DNA of 64,000 nt, taken from contig JAJJXM010000012.1 in the NCBI GenBank assembly GCA_024516155.1, positions 62,001-126,000 on the forward strand, written 5' to 3'. Below, piece after piece: positions 57,098-64,000 of this stretch. The notes under the pieces were generated by a model, which saw nothing but the letters and a program-made list of their open reading frames with translations, was not told the origin of the DNA and ran no database searches. The DNA is from Pyronema omphalodes (Eukaryota; Ascomycota; Pezizomycetes; Pezizales; Pyronemataceae). A program made the translations under genes and the position numbers. How positions within the stretch are numbered: position 1 is the first letter of the stretch; each line of letters starts with the position of its first letter.

Positions 57098-57856
57098 ATG
57101 TCATTCTCCAATCCCAGTCCTCTAGACCCCGATACAATCACCTCACGTCGTCTGCAAATCCAAACGATGGTAAATGCCAACCACTCACAATTCCAAAAAA
57201 TAATGGAAGATTTTTCGCAGCACGGCGGGAACGGGGAAGACATTGCAGTCTGTGATGTTACCTCGCATCGACTTTCGTTATTGGAACTTGATTGGACTAT
57301 TGTTCAGGGAAAACTGGAGAGGGAGGTTGCGCATATGCCGGCTGAAACTCGTGGGGCTAGGTTGATTGGTGAGTGTATAGAGGAGGAGGATGAGGAGGAG
57401 GGGAAAAACGAGGACGAGAATGATGGGGATAAGGATAAGGATAAGGGTGAAAGAGCCGAGAAAGATGAGAAGGCTGAGAAGGACGAGAAGGAAGAGGGAA
57501 ATGAGGGTAAGGAAAAGGAAAAAGATGGGGATAAAATCCTTTCCCCGACTAGAAGAAGAATCAAGCGCGCTTTGTCCGGCTTTTTTTCGCCTACTAGGGA
57601 AATTTCGGACGAGCCCTCGAGCTCCACAAAGGAGGCGAGGAGTATCAAACACAAGATCTCGAAGCATTTTTCGCGCAGAGGCTCTTCGTCGAAAACCGAG
57701 GGTAAGGGCAAGGAGGTGGAAGATTCCGGGGTTAAGAAGGAACGGTTGTGGATTGATGAAATTTTTGATGATATTTCGGAGGGGATTCGAAAGGTTCAGG
57801 AACAGAAGGAGATTATGGAGCGGTTCAAGAAGGAGCGTGTTACTAGTAAGGAGTAG
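57098..57856 (+). CDS. Hypothetical charged protein
   Basis: A 252-aa frame beginning MSFSNPSPLDPDTITSRR. Residues ~1-90 look folded and alpha-helical (LQIQTMVNANHSQFQKIMEDFSQH, HRLSLLELDWTIVQGKLEREV). A long Glu/Asp/Lys-rich low-complexity run follows (~95-145). The basic, Ser-rich segment RRRIKRALSGFFSPTRE and a second basic stretch come next, and a C-terminal helix (LWIDEIFDDISEGIRKVQEQ) closes the protein. The start at 57098 is preferred over the longer in-frame ATG at 56861, whose leader is low complexity. No family is recognised. Non-repetitive amphipathic ends and sustained length favour a real gene, probably lineage-restricted. Confidence 0.6.
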   Translation: MSFSNPSPLDPDTITSRRLQIQTMVNANHSQFQKIMEDFSQHGGNGEDIAVCDVTSHRLSLLELDWTIVQGKLEREVAHMPAETRGARLIGECIEEEDEEEGKNEDENDGDKDKDKGERAEKDEKAEKDEKEEGNEGKEKEKDGDKILSPTRRRIKRALSGFFSPTREISDEPSSSTKEARSIKHKISKHFSRRGSSSKTEGKGKEVEDSGVKKERLWIDEIFDDISEGIRKVQEQKEIMERFKKERVTSKE

Positions 57857-58371
57857 AAGTTGGGGAATAAAAATAGTGTTAGGAGAAAGGTTGCGATTAA
57901 TTCTTGGGCTTGTTTGGCGTTTAGATGTCGGAGTAGCTTTGTGAATTCCTATCATTTTACAACTAAAAATACCATTATACTTGACCTACTTTTCCTGCTG
58001 TTTTTTTCCAGTCATCGATAATAAACACCAATTCCATCGAAATCCCAATTCTCTATCTTCAGCACCTATTCCATATTGTCTGTATTCTTTTTTATAAATG
58101 ACACCTATGTAGGTTAATCACCATGCTCGTCTTTCATCATAAGCCATCACTCTTCTTTAGTCATCCTGAAGGGTGGTCATGAATTTTTTAGCTGCAACTG
58201 AAGTTGGCGGACGCTATGTATAGGGCATTCAATTAGGCATGCCTGGGGATGAACATATTTCTTTTTTTTTTCTACCTTTGCAATACTGGTTTCTCTTCAA
58301 AGAAGCCCAGTATATTTTTGATTTTTCCTTTTTTACTTTTACTTATTACTTTCTCTCTGTTTCTTCTCTTT

Positions 58372-58402
<31 letters not shown>

Positions 58403-59895
58403 TATTTTTTTTTATTTTTTTTTATTTTTTTTTATTTTTTTTTATTTTTTTTTATTTTTTTTTATTTTTTTTTATTTTTTTTATTTTTTTTTATTTTTTT
58501 TTTATTTTTTTTATTTTTTTTATTTTTTTTTATTTTTTTTTAATTTTTTTATATTTTTTTATATTTTTATTTTCCTTTTGGACATACTTTGGGAAGTAGG
58601 GGATAGGATTGCCTAATTAGGTGGTCTTGGCTATGGGGACTGGATAAACGGTTTTATTTTGTCCCGTATAGGCCTTCAATGCCTCGGAGGGTGTATGATT
58701 GAAATGTAAAAATGTCAACGTAAAATATGGTCTGGAGTTGAGATTACGTTTTAAAATATCAGATATGGTCAATATACATGTAGATAATAAACACAGTATT
58801 TTGTTCAGTCGATTCAGGAATGAACAGATGGATGACTTTCTAAGGCAGATACAAATACAGACACGAAGATAAGAAGATACGAAGATACAAAAAAATGGAT
58901 GATATTAAAGCCTAGCTATTTACTGCATGTATACAAAAAAAAAAGAAACAAAGAGAGCTACTGGAGTATAAACTAACAGTTAAAAATCCACAAAAACACA
59001 AAATATCCACAACCATTACACACCCAAATTATCATAAAACAAAACTACTATCAAATAAAATCAAATTCACCACCATATCATCCATTCATCTCAAAAAAAA
59101 GAGAAAAAAAAAAGAAAATGAAAAGAAAAAAACAAGCTTTCCGGGTCCCCAAGGGTTTCCAGGGTTGTCAATGGTTATCAAGGGCTCCTAACCAAATCCG
59201 CAATTAAATTCGTCATCATCCATTATTTATCATTTCTCAACCATTATCCATAGTCATCGCACATATACAGTTCCATAACTTCCGTTTGATATATATCATA
59301 TGCACATCCTATTATTATATAATTCCCATCTCATCTCATCATTCTTTCATCCAACAAATCATCCACCTTCCTCCCCCATCCAACCATCAAATCCCATCCA
59401 TAAATCTCTCCATCAATCATCCCTCGCTCCATCCTCCAAATGCTTAAAATTTCTTTTTTCCCATCCATTTCCAATGCAAACCCCTTCTGTGCTCATCATA
59501 TCCATCCTTAAGCAAAGAATAAAAGTCCAAAAACAAGGCAGCAACGCAAAAACGCAAAAATCATAACAAGAAAAACAAGAAAACAAAAAACTCCGGGTAT
59601 CAAAGAATCCAACGCCATCCCCCATTCCAAATTCCCTTTCTCCCACCACCACTCCACACCCACACACCCCCGCACCCTCAAACACACCCCACTCCCCAAC
59701 GCCCCCCCGCACCGACCACCTCTCCATCGTCTCTCGTTGTGTCAATCATTCTCTTCATTAACTCCTCATTACTCTTCATTACTTCTCATTCTTCATTATT
59801 TCCAAATCCGCCGTGCCGCCGTTCCGTCGTTCTGCCGTTCTGTTGTTCCACCGTTCTGCCGTCGTCATACCCATCTCCAAGCCACAAACTCCAGA
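57857..59895. other. Gene-free AT-rich convergent region
   Basis: Two kb between the stop codons of converging genes. It contains the T8A array, poly-A/T tracts and C-rich stretches near 59640-59710. Nothing coding recognised. Confidence 0.6.
58369..58573 (+). repeat. TTTTTTTTA (T7-9A) tandem repeat
   Basis: About 20 units of seven to nine T followed by one A, over 205 bp. Unit length fluctuates, mostly 9 bp. It is open in two frames as Phe/Tyr/Leu/Ile-rich nonsense peptides. Confidence 0.95.
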
Positions 59896-61666
59896 CTACA
59901 ATTTCCACAGCGGTCTCTCTCCCTTTCCAGCCCTCAAAATCCTCTCATTATCCCTCTTATACCACCACCTAAGCCAGAGAACCAATGCAGCTCCCAAGAC
60001 GAGCATTCCAACATTAACCCAATGACCCGTCGGATAACCGCCCTGCTGTTCCTCCTTTCTATAGATCCAAACTCCCACAATTTGTCCAGGAGCTCCAAAA
60101 CTAACATTCAACGCAATAGCCAATCCCGCCGCGCTGGTACTGTGTAAATTTCCACTTAACCATCCCAGCAATGGTGCGATACAGCTGAAGGAGCCGGTAC
60201 AGGCGAGGATGAAACAACCGTAGCGTGCTAGGTAACGGTCGGCGGGAAGAAGTGCACTGGCCATGAAACCGATGGCGCCGACGATCATGCAGACAGCGGA
60301 ATTTAGGGCGCGTTCGTTTTTGTAGTCACTGATGAAGGCGATAGCGAGGGTGAAGACGTAAGATACGGCCCAGGGTGGGATGGTCATTAGTTGGGCTTGC
60401 AGAGAGTCGTAGCCGAGTCCGTCGACGATGCTGGGGGTGAAGAGTGATAGGGAGCTGAAGGAGACGGACATGGTGAAGTAAATCTAGTTGTGTTAGTTTA
60501 TTGATTTTCTGCTCTTCTGAAACCGTGCAAGCCGGGCTAGAAATTATGGAAAAGAGATACGCACGATGTAATGAACGTAAAGCCGCCAGTCGAGTAAAAC
60601 CTCCCGAGCTTCAGACCAGGTCATAGAAGCTGAAGAACCCTTTGAACCGTTATAAGCCAATCTCTGGGCCGCAAGACGAGCTTCATCGCAGGTGAGCCAA
60701 TTTGCAGTTTCGGGGTAATCCGGAAGCCAGAACCACACAGCAATAGCAGAGAGACAAGATGGAATTCCTTCCAGAATAAAGAGCCATCTCCAACCTGTTA
60801 GGCCTCCAGTTTGGTTCATAAAAGAGATTCCATAAGCAATAGCACCTCCAAAGGCACCAGCAAGGTTTGAGCTAGCCATTATTATTGCAACTCTCAAACT
60901 GCGCTCGTCTGAACGGTACCAAAAGGTTAGGTAGTAGACCAAACCGGGGAAGAGTCCAGCTTCAAAGACTCCTAAAAGAAATCGAGTGACCACTAAAACG
61001 GGGAAATTATTTACTGCTCCGGTACCGATGGTAATGGCACCCCAGCTGAACATCAAAAATGCGATCCATTTCTTTCTAAATATCAGTATTTGTTCCCAAA
61101 AAATTAGGAATTTATGAGCTCATACACTGGGGGTCATCAACTTTAGGTAATAGTTTGATGGCACTTCAAAAAGCGCATACGCGATCAAAAAGAGCATCAA
61201 TGAGATGACATATTGATCGTCAGTAATTTTGATTTCAGTTTCCAGATCGTGACCGGTCTCTGTATTCATAATTCTTGCATTTCCGATATTACTCCGGTCA
61301 AGATAACACAATAGAGAAATAAACGCGGATAGAGGGATAATTCGTAGGTCTTGTCTCCATAATAGCCGTCGATTTTCTGGGGTATTAGAGTCGTAAAGGT
61401 CGTCACCGAATGCAACACCATATCTGGACATCTGCGACACAAAAATCACAACAATCAGCCTCCCTTTTCTTTTTGTACAACAGTCGCACACCACAAAGTG
61501 CAACATGAGAAGTGCAAGATATTGTTGCCCTTACATCGATTTCTACAGATGGGCCATCTTCTAATGACATAGGTGTAATAGCGGTACTCGCGATCGATGA
61601 AGTTCGTGCCGCGCTCACATTCGAGATCTTGCTGTCCCGGCGCTCATCGTGTAACTCGACCGACAT
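59896..61666 (-). CDS. Major facilitator superfamily transporter, DAL5/ACS (anion:cation symporter) family
   Basis: Exons on the minus strand are 61666-61535, 61431-61126, 61071-60565 and 60483-59896, giving 510 aa. The N-terminal ~60 residues are cytosolic and Ser-rich. NRRLLWRQDLRIIPLSAFISLLCYLDRSNIGNAR is the family entry to TM1. Also diagnostic are LIAYALFEVPSNYYLK, TPSKWIAFLMFSWG across intron 2, VTRFLLGVFEAGLFPGLVYYLTFWY, and GWRWLFILEGIPS with LPDYPETANWL. The C-terminal half has six further hydrophobic segments and the usual GCFILACTGSF...LLGWLSGN. Members import allantoate, nicotinate, pantothenate or related anions; the substrate here is not predictable. Intron 2 uses an AAAG acceptor chosen to keep TPSKW in frame. 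About 12 transmembrane helices in the plasma membrane are expected. Confidence 0.92.
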
Positions 61667-64000
61667 GTTACTGATTGCCGGTTGCAGTGTTTAGGCTGCT
61701 GTGCGCTCTGGCGGGTTTCGTAGCGGCAGAGGCGGGAGATGCTATGCTTCGGGGCACATGCACAGAGTTGTAATCGCGAGGTTGTCGAGTTCGAGATAGT
61801 TAGGTAGAGGAACTAGGAAGGTGTTGGGACGAGGAGGAGCTGCAACGACAGGAAGTGGCGACCTGTTTCTAAGAAAGAATGAATATGAGTGTCGATCGTT
61901 AGGACTGGATAGAGGTGGTAATGGTGGTAATGGTGGTAGTGGTGGTGGTGGGGGTAGTTTCTGCGCGGGGCCGGGATAGGATTGGGGGGGTGTCCGTTCT
62001 GTTGTATATTCGGTATGTATACACTTCGCATGTATGATACATACCGGCACTGGTATCCCCTCGTCGGACTCAGAGTTTCTCTCACGTCGGTCCAAAGACT
62101 TTTGCGATTGCAGCTCTGAATTCGAATTTAGGGCACTTGGCAAGGTTGACTAACTGCGCCAACCATATCCAGCAACAGCTCGGCGACATCTGCACTGGCA
62201 TTCGTGATCTCCATCACAGAACTCACCAAAAGAACCTGTAGTTTTCCTCACACCAAAGATCCTGTCTGTAACCGTCCGGGTAAATCGTCGATCGGCTCTT
62301 TGTCGATATGTATTGGTCGGTGAGATGGGGTGACAGCGACAGAGCGAGCGACAGCAGTCCCGGAGCGTTGGCTTCCGAGAGAGGTTGAAAGATGCCTTTA
62401 AAGGGAACGAGTAAGTTGGCTGGCTATGCTGAAAGCTGAATGCTGGACGCTGGACTGGATAAAATAATAAAAGGACAGAAAGGGATATTCGGAAACACGA
62501 GGGTGGGACGCTAAGAGGAGTTATACAATTGCACAATATGCACTCGCGATAGCGGGGACAGCGTGTTCCTGTTTTTCTGGAAGGCCGGAAATGGGTCTAT
62601 CTGTTTTTCTTAGTTGGAGTTGAGAAGTGGATGGTCTGTCTATTTAGAAGGAAGGCTTGGAGGAGTTGAGAGAGTGTGGATGCCTCTAATGCACTTGCCG
62701 GCTAAGCTATGTACGCGGGTGTGGTGTTGTTGCGATTGGATGGGCTTTCTATGTAAATAATACGAGTAATGTAAAATTAATGGGTATCAATTGGATAAGT
62801 TGAGTGAATAGAGTGATTGGAATTGACAAACACATTGAACATACTCCATCATAACCACACTTCAACTATCACAATTCCCAAAAACAATGGCGACATCCAA
62901 ACATTGTGATCAGCTAAGGAAGATAGGTAGTTACGAGCTCATCGCGCTTGATACCTAGCTCATGTTCTAGCGCCCGCCCTGAATCGACTACCTGACCAAG
63001 TCTGAAGATCGGAGGATATAAAATTCTATTTCCTGTGCGCAAGGGAAGCGAATACCAAATATGATATAATTCTCACGGTCGAATTCGGGGGTTCGGCACC
63101 ACTTATTTACATTCGGGGATCCATCAAGGTCATCATGACAGGCGTTGAGTCTAAACCTCGGACATTTTCGCGGGCCGAAGTGTCGTGTCACTACGTACGC
63201 CTCCGACGCCTTCCGTGCAACCTTAAAACCACTTCACCAAAGTCCGAAGGTGTGGTTAAAGTCGACAAAGTTCGATAATGAAGGCCCACTCTCTTTATTC
63301 AGCTACTAGTATCTTGCCGCAACATTAAAATCACAGAAACATCAAAATCCACCGCAAACAACGGAATCCGATCGGCAAACCCTAGTGAAACCATTCCACC
63401 AAAACCCCCCTTCAACAAAACAACTTAGCTCAAGTCCTACACTTCAAAAATCTAGAGCTTCTCTACTCTAAAAAGCCCCTCTTTGCTTTTTGAAACCGCA
63501 GTCCAAATCACAATGGAAGTCTCTATGTTTATGCAAGCTTCATGTTCAACATCTTGCATCAACGTTTCTTGGCCGGTTTACCACGTATCACTCGTTGAGC
63601 TTTCGAAATCTCGATCGAATGCATGCCAGCAGCCAACAGCGTTCCAGCCACAAAAGCTTCCGAGACACATATGTACACACGCATGATAGGTTACAAGCCA
63701 ATCGATTATCCGTATTTATCCACATTTATTCACATTCATTCGCATTCATTCGTAAGATGAAGCAATGAGGCAACGCAATGCAAAAAAAAACAAAAAAAAA
63801 TTACAAACCAAACCCCAATGTCATGCTATCTCTGTGCCACCATATGTACGCGAATACTCACACCATGACGTCCTCGTTGTTCCAGTTCAGTTTCCCAACG
63901 TGCGCAATCCAGTCCGTGCGTACTCCACCGCTGGTCCGCTGATACGTATGTATGAATGTTCACCCACGTGTATCCTTGCCTTTCCAGTGTCCCAAAAATC
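61667..64000. other. Gene-free region upstream of the MFS transporter to the window edge
   Basis: 2.3 kb with the transporter promoter, a GGTGGTAAT run near 61914-61953 and AT-rich DNA. Frames at 61742-62143, 62150-62536 and 63483-63768 show no domain or conserved start. A gene may begin beyond 64000. Confidence 0.5.

Noticed and set aside
58239..58616. 125- and 116-codon Phe/Leu/Ile-rich frames
   Set aside because: Generated by the T-tract array; look like membrane proteins only because TTT codes Phe.
61742..62536. Minus-strand frames of 133 and 128 codons
   Set aside because: Low-complexity Pro-rich runs from GGTGGT repeats and no conserved motifs; they lie in the MFS promoter side.

Overview
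This window is nuclear DNA of a filamentous ascomycete (Pezizomycotina). The evidence is: many short spliceosomal introns (about 48-215 nt) with GTATGT/GTAAGT/GTACGT donors and CTAAC/CTAAT-like branch sites a short distance before the AG; a fused TrpA-TrpB tryptophan synthase; a fungal Dicer; a Pex14/17-type peroxin; and an HPt protein of the Ypd1 family. The class cannot be fixed from the sequence. The fungal phytochelatin synthase and the large AT-rich gene-free stretch would fit an early-diverging lineage such as Orbiliomycetes or Pezizomycetes, but that is inference.

Layout. 0-7.3 kb: 3'-truncated IES2 (minus; INO80 complex), divergent from PEX14/17 (plus; peroxisome import), then a mitochondrial aspartate aminotransferase (plus) whose 5' part contains a 3-nt and a 10-nt exon. 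7.3-21.3 kb: about 14 kb without a recognisable gene, AT-rich, holding a 3.6-kb structure with 368-bp perfectly matching inverted arms around a 269-bp four-copy tandem array. 21.3-24.8 kb: YPD1, then repeat-rich intergenic DNA. 24.8-29.2 kb: a phytochelatin synthase (minus, with a 16-nt exon and an apparent frame change) and kynurenine aminotransferase (minus). 30.5-40.4 kb: two inverted paralogous genes of unknown function enclosing SUV3 (minus) and tryptophan synthase (plus), which are divergent. 40.7-44.2 kb: ESA1 histone acetyltransferase and a 2H-phosphoesterase (both minus). 44.75-51.8 kb: a very large Dicer (2,245 aa by my splice model), head-to-head with the 2H-phosphoesterase gene. 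53.6-64 kb: cytochrome c, one unrecognised charged protein, and a DAL5-like MFS transporter, separated by low-complexity DNA.

How the genes relate. Most are unlinked housekeeping functions: chromatin (IES2, ESA1), mitochondria (AAT, SUV3, CYC1), tryptophan synthesis and breakdown (TRP, KAT), peroxisome and two-component signalling. No biosynthetic cluster is seen. The most suggestive pairing is Dicer and an RNA-end-type 2H phosphoesterase sharing one 548-bp promoter region.

Splice models were read by eye. Every multi-exon gene that is complete in the window and has no frame break was checked to sum to whole codons and to rebuild the family's conserved motifs across junctions. No tRNA, rRNA or CRISPR array was recognised.
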